The notes: generated from the sequence alone by a model not told the origin. A DNA stretch of 64,000 bases from JBGTFE01 sp036403235 (GCA_036403235.1 DASWRI010000035.1:1-64000); one strand, 5' to 3'; numbered from the stretch's first letter, positions 9,475 to 18,246 are shown. Numbers and translations: made by a program.

Positions 9475-9712
9475 AAGAAGAGACATATTTTAGAAAAGAA
9501 GCGACATCTTTTGTAAAAGAAGCGGCATATTTCACGAAAACGGTCGCGTTTTTTCTCAAAGTAGTCGATACTTTTTAAAAAATCGTCGCGTTTTTTCCGA
9601 AAGTATCGACGTTTTCGTCGAAGTATCGACGTTTTTTCCAAAAGTAGTCGCGTTTTTCGTCAAAGTAGTCGCATCTTTTCCCAAAATAGAGACGTAATTT
9701 GCAAAAATCGTC
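9475..9712. repeat. Degenerate tandem repeat, unit of 20-21 bp (about 11 copies)
   Basis: Successive units follow the pattern GTCGCGTTTTTTCNNAAAGTA, with copies beginning about every 21 bases (for example near 9542, 9563, 9584, 9605, 9625, 9646 and 9667). The left units drift to AGAAGCGACATCTTTTGTAAA. The 21-bp period equals seven codons. Read on the minus strand from a TTG at 9641 it gives a 72-residue Lys/Arg/Phe-rich heptad-repeat peptide, but the repeat extends beyond that frame's start and the peptide has no ribosome binding site I can see. I therefore annotate a repeat rather than a gene. Confidence 0.7.
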
Positions 9713-9903
9713 TTCAAATTAGCAGCGTTATAAATCTATGCTGCCGGTGATTCAAGTGCTTCACCGGGAGCGCGTTTTCGCGCGCTAAAAACTTTTTAAT
9801 AAAATCCGACTCTAAATTGATTAATCTTTTATGAACGCTTTCGCGTTCAATGCGGACTTGAGCAACGAGCAGCTTGAGCGTTTTTAAGGCAATGCCCGGT
9901 AAG

Positions 9904-10707
9904 CTAGATAATCGTCGTCACGATTTCGCGGATGCTGCGCTGCAATTCGCGGTCGTCGGTAATCGGCGAGCAGATGGCGACTTCGGCCGCGTCGACGGGC
10001 GCGATGCCTTTGGCAATCATCTGCGCGGCGTAGATTAAAAGCCGCGTCGAGACGCCTTCTTCGAGACCGTGACCGCGCAGATTTCTGACCTTTTGTCCGA
10101 TTTTTACCAAATCGGCGGCAATTTGTTCGTCGATTCCGCCTTCTTTGGCGACGATGGCCGTTTCGTCTTCGGGCGAAGGATAATCGAATTCCATCGCGAC
10201 GAATCTTTGACGCGTCGACTGTTTCAAATCTTTTAAGACCGATTGATAGCCCGGATTATAGGAGACGACGAGCATAAATTCGGGCGGCGCTTCGATGACC
10301 GTGCCGCGTTTTTCGATTGGCAGGCGGCGGCGGTCGTCGGTCAAAGGGTGAATGATGACGACCGTATCTTTTCTCGCTTCGACGACTTCATCGAGATAGC
10401 AGATTGCGCCCGAACGAACGGCGGTCGTCAAAGGGCCGTCGTGCCAGACGGTTTCTTCGCCTTCGAGCAGAAAGCGGCCGACGAGGTCGGTCGAAGACAA
10501 ATCTTCGTGACAGGCGACCGTTATCAAAGGGCGATTCATCCGGTATGCCATATATTCGACGAAACGCGTTTTGCCGCAGCCGGTCGGGCCTTTGAGCATT
10601 ACGGGCAGGCGCGCTTCATACGCGGCTTCGAACAATTCGACTTCCTGTTTGATTGGAAGATAATAAGGCTCGTTTCTGACTTTGTATTTTTCAACTGCTA
10701 ATTCCAT
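9904..10707 (-). CDS. MoxR-type AAA+ ATPase of the CbbQ/NirQ/NorQ family
   Basis: About 267 aa from the ATG at 10707; an upstream in-frame start at 10767 would add 20 poorly conserved residues, so the downstream start MELAVEKY is preferred. Walker A is GPTGCGKT and Walker B is ICYLDEVVEA; PLTDDRRRLPIEKRG and VSYNPGYQS are typical of CbbQ/NirQ/NorQ. Members act as chaperone-like motors that help activate metalloenzymes such as Rubisco or nitric oxide reductase, usually with a VWA-domain partner (CbbO/NorD) beside them. No such partner is visible in this window, so the ATPase looks like an orphan and its client is unknown. Confidence 0.9.
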   Translation of the reverse strand: MELAVEKYKVRNEPYYLPIKQEVELFEAAYEARLPVMLKGPTGCGKTRFVEYMAYRMNRPLITVACHEDLSSTDLVGRFLLEGEETVWHDGPLTTAVRSGAICYLDEVVEARKDTVVIIHPLTDDRRRLPIEKRGTVIEAPPEFMLVVSYNPGYQSVLKDLKQSTRQRFVAMEFDYPSPEDETAIVAKEGGIDEQIAADLVKIGQKVRNLRGHGLEEGVSTRLLIYAAQMIAKGIAPVDAAEVAICSPITDDRELQRSIREIVTTII

Positions 10708-10791
10708 AAAATTTGTTCGCTGGCGAAAATGTAATCTTAACACTGGCATAAAATCAGTGGCAAACAAGCGGTAAATTTGTCTTTAAAAAAG

Positions 10792-10825
10792 AAAAGGAGA
10801 AGCAGATTTCTCCGCCTCTCCTTTT
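10792..10825 (-). terminator. Rho-independent terminator of the amine-oxidase-like gene
   Basis: AAAAGGAGA (10792-10800) pairs with TCTCCTTTT (10817-10825). Read on the minus strand the hairpin is followed by CTTTTTTAAAG, a T-rich tail, 22 bp after the stop of the gene at 10847. Confidence 0.75.
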
Positions 10826-10846
10826 GATTTGCCTTTTCTGTTTTGG

Positions 10847-12586
10847 CTACCAGCGAACAGGTCTTAAATCCGGGCCGACGACGTGCGAGCCGGAGAGCAC
10901 CTGCGCGTAGCGGTCGGGGTCGACTAAGCCCTGCTGGTCGTTATGTATAAAGTGCGCGCCGTACCAGACGACGACGTCCTGGTCGACGACCGATTCGCCG
11001 TTGATGAAAGGCGTAATCCTGATGGGCGCGGTCGTGTCCGAGCAGTTAACGCACGTTTCGCCGTCGTCGATTTCGTTCTGGATGTTCGTCCCGCCGACCA
11101 CGTTTTTATACTGCAAAACCCAGAAATCGTTGACTCCGAACGTATCGGCGACGCCGTCCGTCATATTCGGGACGAGCATATAAGCCTCGTCGCCCGCCGA
11201 ATTCTGAATCAAAAGGCTGCGTTTGGTCTGGAAATTTTTGTTGCCGCTAATTTCGGTCGTAATAGGCTTCAGAAACTTGCGTCCGCGCTCGACCTGAAAC
11301 ACTTTATTGTTCGGCTGGACGACGTCGAAATCGAAACGCCAGTAAGCGTGATGATTGTGAACGTCGCAGACGCACGAATTGTTGGTCGCGCCGAAAGCAT
11401 AGCGCGGCCTGATAGTTCCGTCCGGCGCGAAACGCCATTCGTTGATGTATCGATACCAGCCGGCCTGCATTTCACTTATCAAAACGACTTCCATGCCGTA
11501 GCCGTTATCCTGTTTGTAAATCGCCACGCCGCGAAAATTTCCCGAATCGTTTCCGGTCTGCAGCTCGGTCGTCGCGACCTGACCGTCGGCCAAAACTCTG
11601 ATTCCCGGCGCGGGGTCTGTGTTACCGGTGGCAGGCGTCGTAAACATATCTTCCTGCCATTGCCAATCGCGATACGGGCCGCAGGTGGCGGGCGTATATT
11701 GAACGTTCAAAACCGGCACATGACCGCGTTTGAGAACCGATTTTCCTTTGTATTTGACGTCACGAACCTCGATGCCGGATTTGCGCGTGCCCGAAGACGC
11801 CGCCGGACGAATGACGAGCATATCCCAGAGCGTCGTCTGCCCGTCCGTTATGGTCAACTGGTATTGTCCGGCGGTATTTTGCGAAGTGGTCGTTTGTCCG
11901 GCCGAAGCCGGGCCGCACGAACCGATTAAGGATTTCGACTGCGGCGGCGCATTTTCCGGGTAACGAATGACCTCGCCGCGCTTGAGGCTGATGCTGACGA
12001 TTTCATTGTCGGTCGAGCTCGTGCTTCGCGTGCCGACGTTGACGAAACGCTCGTTTGAGCCGTCCAAAACGGTTGTCGGAGGCATCGGCTGAAAAGTCCT
12101 CAACGCTCCGCTTTTTAAGGCATCGGCAAATCTTTTGTCCTGCTGGAGAATCGAAACCGCTTCGTTAAACTCCTCGTCATTCGGCGTCGGATTAAAATAT
12201 TCCTGACGAACGACGATGGCCTCACGGCCGGCAAAATCGCTTTCGGCGACCAGTGTCCGGTCGTTTGTGTAATCGTAGTAAACGGCGCGAAAACGCGTCG
12301 GCGGAAGCGTCGGCCCGGTTTTGGTTTCGTTATCGACGTAGGCAAATTCGAGTAAGCGATATTTCGCGCCTTTAAGCTGCGTCTGCAGCTCGGCGCTGCT
12401 CTCGACGCGCGCCTTTGCGGCGTCAAAAACTTCCTGCGTCGGCCCCCAGGGAACGACTTTAATCTGTAGCTGCTCGGCTCTTTTCGTGCGTTTCCCGGCC
12501 GTGTTTTCGCCCGCCGCGGCAGCGCTCACAACCAGACAGCACACCAAACCCAGGCCGAAAAATACGCGGTTTATTTTCTTCAACAT
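10847..12586 (-). CDS. Secreted copper-amine-oxidase-like protein
   Basis: 579 aa with a signal peptide (about residues 1-25, cleavage near AAAAG). The C-terminal two-thirds carry motifs that resemble the catalytic domain of copper amine oxidases: a WYRYINEWRF stretch where those enzymes have the topaquinone tyrosine (NYDY-type motif) followed by W-F and a Gly-Thr-Ile, then VHNHHAYWRFDFDV in place of the His-x-His copper motif, and finally DVVVWYGAHFIHNDQQ in place of the third copper histidine region. These enzymes oxidise primary amines to aldehydes with H2O2. Here the key positions are only partly kept, so catalysis is uncertain. It is a single gene with its own terminator. Alternative reading: a non-catalytic relative of the family. 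Confidence 0.65.
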   Translation of the reverse strand: MLKKINRVFFGLGLVCCLVVSAAAAGENTAGKRTKRAEQLQIKVVPWGPTQEVFDAAKARVESSAELQTQLKGAKYRLLEFAYVDNETKTGPTLPPTRFRAVYYDYTNDRTLVAESDFAGREAIVVRQEYFNPTPNDEEFNEAVSILQQDKRFADALKSGALRTFQPMPPTTVLDGSNERFVNVGTRSTSSTDNEIVSISLKRGEVIRYPENAPPQSKSLIGSCGPASAGQTTTSQNTAGQYQLTITDGQTTLWDMLVIRPAASSGTRKSGIEVRDVKYKGKSVLKRGHVPVLNVQYTPATCGPYRDWQWQEDMFTTPATGNTDPAPGIRVLADGQVATTELQTGNDSGNFRGVAIYKQDNGYGMEVVLISEMQAGWYRYINEWRFAPDGTIRPRYAFGATNNSCVCDVHNHHAYWRFDFDVVQPNNKVFQVERGRKFLKPITTEISGNKNFQTKRSLLIQNSAGDEAYMLVPNMTDGVADTFGVNDFWVLQYKNVVGGTNIQNEIDDGETCVNCSDTTAPIRITPFINGESVVDQDVVVWYGAHFIHNDQQGLVDPDRYAQVLSGSHVVGPDLRPVRW

Positions 12587-12923
12587 CTTACACTCCTTAT
12601 TTGCCGGAAAATTACTTTTTTGGAAGAAAAAGTATCATCAAGAAATATCACCTAAGCCCGTTCCGGTCAAGCGGTTTAGATAAAGACGGTTAGTCGGATT
12701 AAGCCGATAATCTCTTTTAACCGTAGGCCGTCAATAACAGATAAACTTCGGCGAATCGACTCGACTATTTTTCAAAGAATATTTTTTAACTTCGCTTTAT
12801 TTCTACCTGTTACTAATTCAATCATATTTACGGCTATAAATAAAAAAGAATTAAAGTAAAAAAGGCAAAAGTCCGGAAAATTCTTCCTTACTTTTGCCTT
12901 TTTTACTTTAATTCTTTTTCACT
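12587..12923. other. Intergenic region between nrdJ and the amine-oxidase-like gene
   Basis: 337 bp. The right half is occupied by the long hairpin at 12843-12919. The left half (12587-12842) holds the promoter side of the amine-oxidase-like gene; I see no gene or other structure in it. Confidence 0.6.
12843..12919 (-). terminator. 30-bp perfect inverted repeat after nrdJ
   Basis: Bases 12843-12872 are the exact reverse complement of 12890-12919, and the 17-base loop can itself pair through GGAA/TTCC. The hairpin begins four bases after the nrdJ stop codon (12924-12926 on the minus strand), the same layout as the palindrome at 1-78. It is very probably the nrdJ terminator. Confidence 0.8.
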
Positions 12924-15479
12924 TTATTTACATTTCGAATATCCGCAGTCGCGGCAGAAATCGCAGCCCGAAGCGTGTTCGAGCTGGCCTTTGCATTCGG
13001 GACATTCGCCGATAAGGCTCGCCATCGCGGGCTGCGTTTCGAGGTCGACGGTTTTTGTTTCGGCTGCCGGTGCGGCGGTCATCGCGCTTTTGCTGATTTG
13101 GCGCTCGGACTGCGGCATGTTTTTCAATCTTCTGTCAATCAACAGCAGACATTCGGCGACGGCCTGCTCGGGCGAAGTCAAAAGCCGCTCGTTAAACCAG
13201 ACGGCGTGCGTCGCCGTCACTTTATTCAAGCTGCGCGCCACTTCTTTAGCCTGGAATCCGCCGCGAAGCATTTTCGAAGCGAGCAATCCGACGCCTTCGG
13301 AAATCGGGCCGGTCGCAAAAACTTCGAGAACGCTTTCGCCGTCGTGATTGACGGTGACGTATAAATTTCGGCCGTCAAACGGAATGCGCCAGGTCGAGCC
13401 CTGCAGCTCGCGCGGGCGTTCGATGTGCTGGGCGACGGCTGCCGGTTTTGCCGCCGCGGCCGTCACCGGAGCTTCGGCAATTTCCGTCGTTTCCTCTTTC
13501 TTTTCTTCCGATTTCATCGAAGTCAGAACCTGACCTTCGCGGCTTCCGTCGCGGTAATAGCTGACGGCTTTGCAGCCTAAATCCTTAGCCATCCGGTAAA
13601 GTTTATCGACCGATTCGACCGTATCGTCGTTGGCGCCGTTGCAGGTTTTCGAAATCGAATTATCGACGTGTTTCTGCGCCGCCGCCAAAACTTCGACGTG
13701 CTGGTGCGACGTGATGTCCATCGCCGAAATAAAATATTCGGGCAGCCTGTCCATATTTTCGACGACGTATTCGGCCGCTTTTTTGATTGATTCTTCGTCC
13801 GTCTGGTCGACTTCCATGCCGAGCGCTTCCGCCGCCAGAGAGTGAACGTAGGTGCGCGTTCCGAGCGTGTCCTGGCGGACGTAAGCCCACGAGAAATTCG
13901 GCTCGATGCCCGATGACGTTTCGGCGACGAGCGAAATCGTGCCGGTCGGCGCAATCGTCGTCACTTCATAATTGCGCGGCGTCAAAGGCATATCGCGCGG
14001 AATTCCGATTTCGTCGTAGAGAAATTTCGCGTATGCTTCGCGGTTCGGCTCGAGCTCGGGGAAAGTTCCTTTTTCCGCGCCGAGGCGAACCGAAGCCATC
14101 CACGATTCGCGGCGGATAAAGCCCATCACTTTTTCCATCAACTCGGTCGAATCCTGGTAGCCGTATGTAACTTTCAATTTCAGACACAAATCGGCAAAGC
14201 CCATCACTCCGAGACCGACCGGACGCGTGCGTTTGACGACGTCGTCGATTTCGGGAAGCGGGAAGTGTCCGGCGTCGACGACGTTATCGAGAAACTGCGT
14301 GCAGAGATGCGTCGTGCGGGCGAGCCGCGCCCAATCGACGCATTCGTCGGCGTTCGTTCCGTCGCCGATTTTTTTGTAGAATTTGGCGACGTCAATCGAG
14401 CCGAGGTTGCACGAATTATTAAAATGGAGCTGCTGCTCGCCGCACGGGTTGCAGGCGTAAATCGGGCCCATTGAAGCCATCATATGATTGTGCCGGTTGA
14501 CTTCGTCGATGTAGATGATTCCCGGCTCAGCGTATTTGTGCGCCGAAGCGATGATGCGATTCCAGATGTCCGGCGCGAAAACAAATCCGGGCGCGGGCGG
14601 CTGCTCGATGGTGCAGTCGGAAAGGTCGGCGGTCTCAAAAGCGAGCTTGTCGGCAAAAGTCGCGGTCGAGCCGTCGGCGCGGCGATAAACGACGTAGTTT
14701 GCGCCCGTCACGGCGTCAAAAATAGCCTGCGTCCACGGCTCGTCGTCAAATTCGGTCTGAAACCAGACTTTTTTATCGACCGCGTCCATAAAATCGTCGG
14801 TGACGGTCACCGAAATATTAAAATTCGTCAGCGAGTGCTGGTCGTTTTTGGCGTGGATAAAACGAAGAATGTCCGGGTGTTTGACGCTCAAGATTCCCAT
14901 ATTCGCGCCGCGTCTGACGCCGCCCTGTTTGACGACTTCGGTCGTCTGGTTGACGATGTTCATAAAGCTGACCGGGCCGGAGGCGACGCCGCGCGTCGAG
15001 TTGACCATCGAGCCGGCCGGGCGCAGAAATTCGTATGTCATTCCCGTTCCGCCGCCCGTCTGGTGAATGATGGCGACGTTTTCGGCGTGCTGCATGATGC
15101 CCTGAATCGAATCGGGAACGTTGAGGACGAAACAAGCGGCGAGCTGCCCGTTCGGCTTGCCCGCGTTGACCAGACAAGGCGTGTTCGGGATAAATTCGCG
15201 GTTGAGCATGACTTCGGTCATCGCCGTGTAAAAATAATCGCGTTTGAGCACGTCGGTTTCCGCTTTGGAAACGTGACCGACGACGCGGCGCACGATATCG
15301 CCCCATGTTTCGAGCGGTTCGCCGTTGACATCTTTCAAACTGTAACGCTTGCTGACGACCTTTTGCGCATTCAAGCCAATCGGGCTCATTTCACGTTTCC
15401 GGGAAGTTCCGTTACCGTTTGTTTTTCCGTTCTTGACGACAAAACTGCCTGACACCACAGGCTCAAAGACTGTACTCAT
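12924..15479 (-). CDS. nrdJ: Adenosylcobalamin-dependent (class II) ribonucleoside-diphosphate reductase
   Basis: 851 aa. It reduces ribonucleotides to deoxyribonucleotides using a radical made from coenzyme B12, without oxygen. Characteristic stretches are PNTPCLVNAG, GGGTGMTYEFLRPAGS, CNPCGEQQLHFNNSCNLGS, TRPVGLGVMGFADLC and APTGTISLVAETSSGIEPNFSW. The C-terminus ends in a four-cysteine zinc-ribbon (CPECKGQ...CDFCRDCGYSKC), typical of the long bacterial NrdJ form; redox-active cysteines lie in this tail. No second subunit gene is adjacent, as expected for class II. A NrdR box lies about 190 bp upstream of the start, implying control by the ATP/dATP-sensing repressor NrdR. A 30-bp hairpin terminates the gene. 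Confidence 0.95.
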   Translation of the reverse strand: MSTVFEPVVSGSFVVKNGKTNGNGTSRKREMSPIGLNAQKVVSKRYSLKDVNGEPLETWGDIVRRVVGHVSKAETDVLKRDYFYTAMTEVMLNREFIPNTPCLVNAGKPNGQLAACFVLNVPDSIQGIMQHAENVAIIHQTGGGTGMTYEFLRPAGSMVNSTRGVASGPVSFMNIVNQTTEVVKQGGVRRGANMGILSVKHPDILRFIHAKNDQHSLTNFNISVTVTDDFMDAVDKKVWFQTEFDDEPWTQAIFDAVTGANYVVYRRADGSTATFADKLAFETADLSDCTIEQPPAPGFVFAPDIWNRIIASAHKYAEPGIIYIDEVNRHNHMMASMGPIYACNPCGEQQLHFNNSCNLGSIDVAKFYKKIGDGTNADECVDWARLARTTHLCTQFLDNVVDAGHFPLPEIDDVVKRTRPVGLGVMGFADLCLKLKVTYGYQDSTELMEKVMGFIRRESWMASVRLGAEKGTFPELEPNREAYAKFLYDEIGIPRDMPLTPRNYEVTTIAPTGTISLVAETSSGIEPNFSWAYVRQDTLGTRTYVHSLAAEALGMEVDQTDEESIKKAAEYVVENMDRLPEYFISAMDITSHQHVEVLAAAQKHVDNSISKTCNGANDDTVESVDKLYRMAKDLGCKAVSYYRDGSREGQVLTSMKSEEKKEETTEIAEAPVTAAAAKPAAVAQHIERPRELQGSTWRIPFDGRNLYVTVNHDGESVLEVFATGPISEGVGLLASKMLRGGFQAKEVARSLNKVTATHAVWFNERLLTSPEQAVAECLLLIDRRLKNMPQSERQISKSAMTAAPAAETKTVDLETQPAMASLIGECPECKGQLEHASGCDFCRDCGYSKCK

Positions 15480-15825
15480 TTTCGCTTTTTCTCCTCGCGT
15501 CTTTTTAGAGACACAAATATTTCTATAATTGTATTTTAGTATTCGATATGTGTTTTTTACAATCGAGTGTTTGAAGCTTTTTTCACCGGCGAATCTGGGA
15601 TTGCTTATTCCCCGAGTGAAAAGTAATATAGCCGATTTAAAATCCGGTTGTCAACAAAAAAAATACACAATATATTGTGCTCGCTTAAAAATTTTTACCA
15701 AAATAGTCGATAACCTAATGTAATTCCTTAGGTTTTCCCGTCTCAAAAAAAAATCTTTCCGGCGATAAATTTTTGCTCGTCAAACAATTTGCATCTTGCG
15801 CGAAATTTTCCGAAACTAATAAATT
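15480..15825. other. Divergent nrdJ-hslO regulatory region
   Basis: 346 bp, AT-rich. It holds the NrdR box at 15665-15680 and, in the nrdJ leader, complementary segments TTTTCACCGG (about 15588) and CCGAGTGAAAA (about 15617) that can form a stem-loop. No gene is visible. Confidence 0.55.
15665..15680 (-). promoter_or_regulatory. NrdR box upstream of nrdJ
   Basis: ACACAATATATTGTGC matches the NrdR box consensus (ACACWATATATWGTGT) in 15 of 16 positions. It lies in the 346-bp region between the divergent nrdJ and hslO genes, about 186 bp upstream of the nrdJ start, which implies a long nrdJ leader. A second, weaker half-similar site may be present near 15538-15553 (AGTATTCGATATGTGT). I looked for a cobalamin riboswitch in the leader and did not see the conserved B12 box. 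Confidence 0.75.
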
Positions 15826-16719
15826 ATGGACAAACTCATACACGGCATCGCCGCCGATGCGACCATCAGATTTATGGCGGCCGTCACGACCGATATTGCG
15901 ACCGAAGCGGTTCGCCGTCACCAAACCTCGCCGACCGTTTCCGCCGCTCTGGGGCGCGTTTTGACCGGGACTCTCCTGCTCGGCTCGAGCCTCAAGGAAT
16001 TTGACCGCCTGACCGTCAAAATCGAATCGAAAGGCGCGGTCGGCGGCATCGTCGCCGAAGCGACCGCCGACGGCAAAGTGCGCGGCTATGTAAAAAACCC
16101 GGACGTCGAGCTGCCGCCGAAAGAAAACGGAAAATTCGACGTCGCGGGAATTATCGGCGAAGGAATGTTTTACGTGATTCGCGAATCCGGTTTTGATTTG
16201 GGCCTCCACCGCGAGCCGTATGTCGGCGCGGTTCCGATTACGTCGGGCGAAGTGGCCGAAGATTTTGCGTATTATCTCGCGAAATCCGAACAGATTCCGT
16301 CGGCGGTTCTGCTCGGCGTTCTTTTGCAGCCGGAAGAGCCGCTTGTCAAAGCCTCGGGCGGCGTCATGATTCAGATTCTGCCCGGCGCGAACGAGCATCT
16401 GGTGACGATGATTGAAGACACCATCCGCCACGCGCCGCACCTAACTTCGGCTATCACCGAAGGCGCGACCGCGCACGACCTCGCAAAAATCGCTCTCGGC
16501 GAGATTGATTTTGAAGTTCTCGGAGAAATAGATGTCAGCTTTGAATGCAACTGCTCGTTCGAGCGCGCCGTTTCGCTGATTTCGTCTCTCGGGCGCGATG
16601 AAGTCATATCGATGCTCGCCGAAGACAAAGGCGCGCAGATGACGTGCGGGTTTTGCAACGAAATCTATACTTTAGACGAAAACGATTTGCAGAGGATAAT
16701 CGACACGGAAAGCGTTTAA
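15826..16719 (+). CDS. hslO: Hsp33 redox-regulated chaperonin
   Basis: 297 aa, normal length for Hsp33. This cytosolic holdase is switched on by oxidative unfolding and protects proteins under bleach or peroxide stress. The N-terminal domain shows GRVLTGTLLLGSSLK and IESKGAVGGIVAEA; the C-terminal redox switch has the four zinc cysteines in the order CNC (about residues 243-245) and CGFC (about 275-278). It is transcribed away from nrdJ and converges on the flavin reductase gene, overlapping it by four bases at the stop codons. Confidence 0.95.
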   Translation: MDKLIHGIAADATIRFMAAVTTDIATEAVRRHQTSPTVSAALGRVLTGTLLLGSSLKEFDRLTVKIESKGAVGGIVAEATADGKVRGYVKNPDVELPPKENGKFDVAGIIGEGMFYVIRESGFDLGLHREPYVGAVPITSGEVAEDFAYYLAKSEQIPSAVLLGVLLQPEEPLVKASGGVMIQILPGANEHLVTMIEDTIRHAPHLTSAITEGATAHDLAKIALGEIDFEVLGEIDVSFECNCSFERAVSLISSLGRDEVISMLAEDKGAQMTCGFCNEIYTLDENDLQRIIDTESV

Positions 16720-17192
16720 TCATTTATTTGCCGGTAATTTCCGTGCCAGTAGACGAGCGGTTTGCCGTCGGTCACCGTCACGCGTTGAATCTCGCCGATG
16801 TAAATCGTGTGGTCGCCGTCGTCGTGAGCGTTAATCAGGCGGCATTCGAGATTTGCCAGAACGTCTTCGAGAACGGGCAGTCCGTCGATTCCGTTGCGAT
16901 ATTCGATTACTTCGAACTTGTTGGGCAGGAGCGAAGCGAAACGGTCGGAAATGTGCTGCTGGTCGTCGCGCAGAATGTTGACGACAAACGCGTTTGTTTC
17001 TTCGAGCGCGTGATGGCTGCCGGTATTTTTGTCGATGCAGACGAGAACGAGCGGCGGCTCGAGCGAGACCGAACAAAACGCGCTGACGGTGATTCCGTGC
17101 AGGCGTCCCGATTTGTCTCTGGTCGTCACCACCGTTACGCCGCTGGCAAAGCGTCCGAGCGCGGCACGAAATTCATCTTTGCTGATTGCCAT
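16716..17192 (-). CDS. Flavin reductase-like, FMN-binding split-barrel protein
   Basis: About 158 aa from the ATG at 17192 (MAISKDEFRAALGRFASG); an in-frame start at 17210 would add six residues. The family motif is clear: FASGVTVVTTRDKSGRLHGITVSAFCSVSLEPPLVLVCI, followed by VNILRDDQQHISDRFAS and an HTIYIGEIQRV strand. Such proteins reduce free flavins with NAD(P)H, often for a separate flavin-dependent monooxygenase. No monooxygenase gene lies nearby, so the partner is unknown. Confidence 0.88.
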   Translation of the reverse strand: MAISKDEFRAALGRFASGVTVVTTRDKSGRLHGITVSAFCSVSLEPPLVLVCIDKNTGSHHALEETNAFVVNILRDDQQHISDRFASLLPNKFEVIEYRNGIDGLPVLEDVLANLECRLINAHDDGDHTIYIGEIQRVTVTDGKPLVYWHGNYRQIND

Positions 17193-17251
17193 AAAAATTG
17201 ATTTTGCCACATTCGAGATTTAACATTCAAAATTAAAGATTGAAAAGGCGG

Positions 17252-17317
17252 AAGATGAGTCTCAGGTCTTAAGTCGGAAAGCCTTTGACTTTGGACTTGA
17301 GACTTGTGACTAATCTT
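17252..17317. repeat. Intergenic word palindrome
   Basis: Imperfect inverted repeat made of the words GTCTCAGGTCTTAAGTC and GACTTTGGACTTGAGAC. It sits between the start of the flavin reductase gene and the start of the polyprenyl synthase gene. It has the same build as the palindromes at 6084, 23092, 23958, 29656, 30741, 32233 and 33189. Confidence 0.65.
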
Positions 17318-17367
17318 TTTGTCTCGTAATTGAAAATTGACCGGCGATAATTGATAATTTTGAATCA

Positions 17368-18246
17368 ATGAACGATTTAGAAACTTTTTTCGCCGACACG
17401 AGCCGAATCGTCGACGAGAAATTAAACGACCTCATCGCGTCCGTCGAAATTGAGCCGAAACGCCTGTCCGAAGCGATTCGGTGGAGCTTGTTTGCGGGCG
17501 GCAAACGCTTTCGCCCGGCGCTCGTTTTGGCGGTCGGAAAGACTTTCGGCGCGCGCCGCGACGAGCTTTTGCGGGCGGCCTGCGCGTTTGAGATGATTCA
17601 CACGTATTCGCTCATTCACGACGATTTGCCCGCGATGGACGACGACGATTTGCGGCGCGGGCGCGCGACCTGTCACAAAAAATTCGACGAAGCGACGGCC
17701 ATTCTGGCGGGCGATATTCTCCAATCGCTGGCGTTTCAGACGATTGCCGGAGACGGAAATTTATCCGCCGAAATCAAAGTCAAACTCGTTTCGGAGCTGG
17801 CCGCGGCGGCCGCCAAAATGGTCGAAGGCCAGCAGCTCGACCTCGACGCCGAGGGAAAGTCAATTTCCGTCAGCGAACTGGAATCGATTCATCAAAACAA
17901 AACCGGCGCGCTCGTTTCCGCCGCCGCGCGCGCGGGCGCAGTCGTCGCCGGAGCAGGCGCGAACGAGCTCGAAGCTGTTTCAAATTACGCCGCCTCGCTC
18001 GGACTGCTTTTTCAGATAACCGACGATTTGCTCGACGTGACGCAGACGACCGAAATCCTGGGCAAAACGGCGGGAAAAGATTTAGCTTCGGAAAAAGCGA
18101 CCTATCCCGCGCTTTACGGTCTCGAAGAAGCGCGCGCGCTGGCGGAAAAAGTTCACGCCCGGGCGATAGCCGAATTAAATAAGATTGCGAAAGACACGCG
18201 TCTTTTGCGGGATTTGGTCGATTTTATCTTAAAAAGGGAAAAATAA
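17368..18246 (+). CDS. Farnesyl/geranylgeranyl-diphosphate synthase (short-chain polyprenyl synthase)
   Basis: 292 aa. It condenses isopentenyl diphosphate with an allylic diphosphate in isoprenoid synthesis. Both aspartate-rich motifs are present: first HDDLPAMDDDDLRRGR (about residues 85-100) and second QITDDLLDVTQT (about 216-227), along with GGKRFRPALVLA. Length and motifs fit the IspA-like farnesyl-diphosphate synthase group; product chain length cannot be set from what I can see. The product may feed the undecaprenyl carrier used by the polysaccharide genes downstream, but the genes are separated by 80 bp and may be transcribed independently. Confidence 0.92.
   Translation: MNDLETFFADTSRIVDEKLNDLIASVEIEPKRLSEAIRWSLFAGGKRFRPALVLAVGKTFGARRDELLRAACAFEMIHTYSLIHDDLPAMDDDDLRRGRATCHKKFDEATAILAGDILQSLAFQTIAGDGNLSAEIKVKLVSELAAAAAKMVEGQQLDLDAEGKSISVSELESIHQNKTGALVSAAARAGAVVAGAGANELEAVSNYAASLGLLFQITDDLLDVTQTTEILGKTAGKDLASEKATYPALYGLEEARALAEKVHARAIAELNKIAKDTRLLRDLVDFILKREK

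Larger units (their letters stand above)
9103..9903. other. 800-bp gene-poor region with hairpins and a tandem repeat
   Basis: No convincing gene. In order it holds a short GCCGCGCGAGCGGC palindrome near 9190, the GC-rich inverted repeat at 9256-9316, the terminator-like hairpin at 9338-9364, the degenerate tandem repeat at about 9475-9712, and then about 190 bp without recognisable structure before the stop of the minus-strand ATPase gene at 9904. Confidence 0.6.

Noticed and set aside
9423..9641. Minus-strand 72-codon frame within the tandem repeat
   Set aside because: The frame starts at a TTG inside the repeat, has no ribosome binding site, and the repeat continues beyond it. It is recorded under the repeat.
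9475..9712. Possible CRISPR array
   Set aside because: Units are contiguous with no unique spacers and diverge from each other; no cas gene is near.
10943..11929. Plus-strand frame of 328 codons opposite the amine-oxidase-like gene
   Set aside because: Shadow frame; the minus-strand product has a signal peptide and family-like motifs, this one has none.
14484..15452. Long plus-strand frame (322 codons) opposite nrdJ
   Set aside because: It is a GC-driven shadow of the clearly coding minus-strand nrdJ; its product is Asp/Arg/Val-rich without any family motif.
15480..15664. Possible cobalamin riboswitch upstream of nrdJ
   Set aside because: The conserved B12-box sequence and surrounding stems could not be found.
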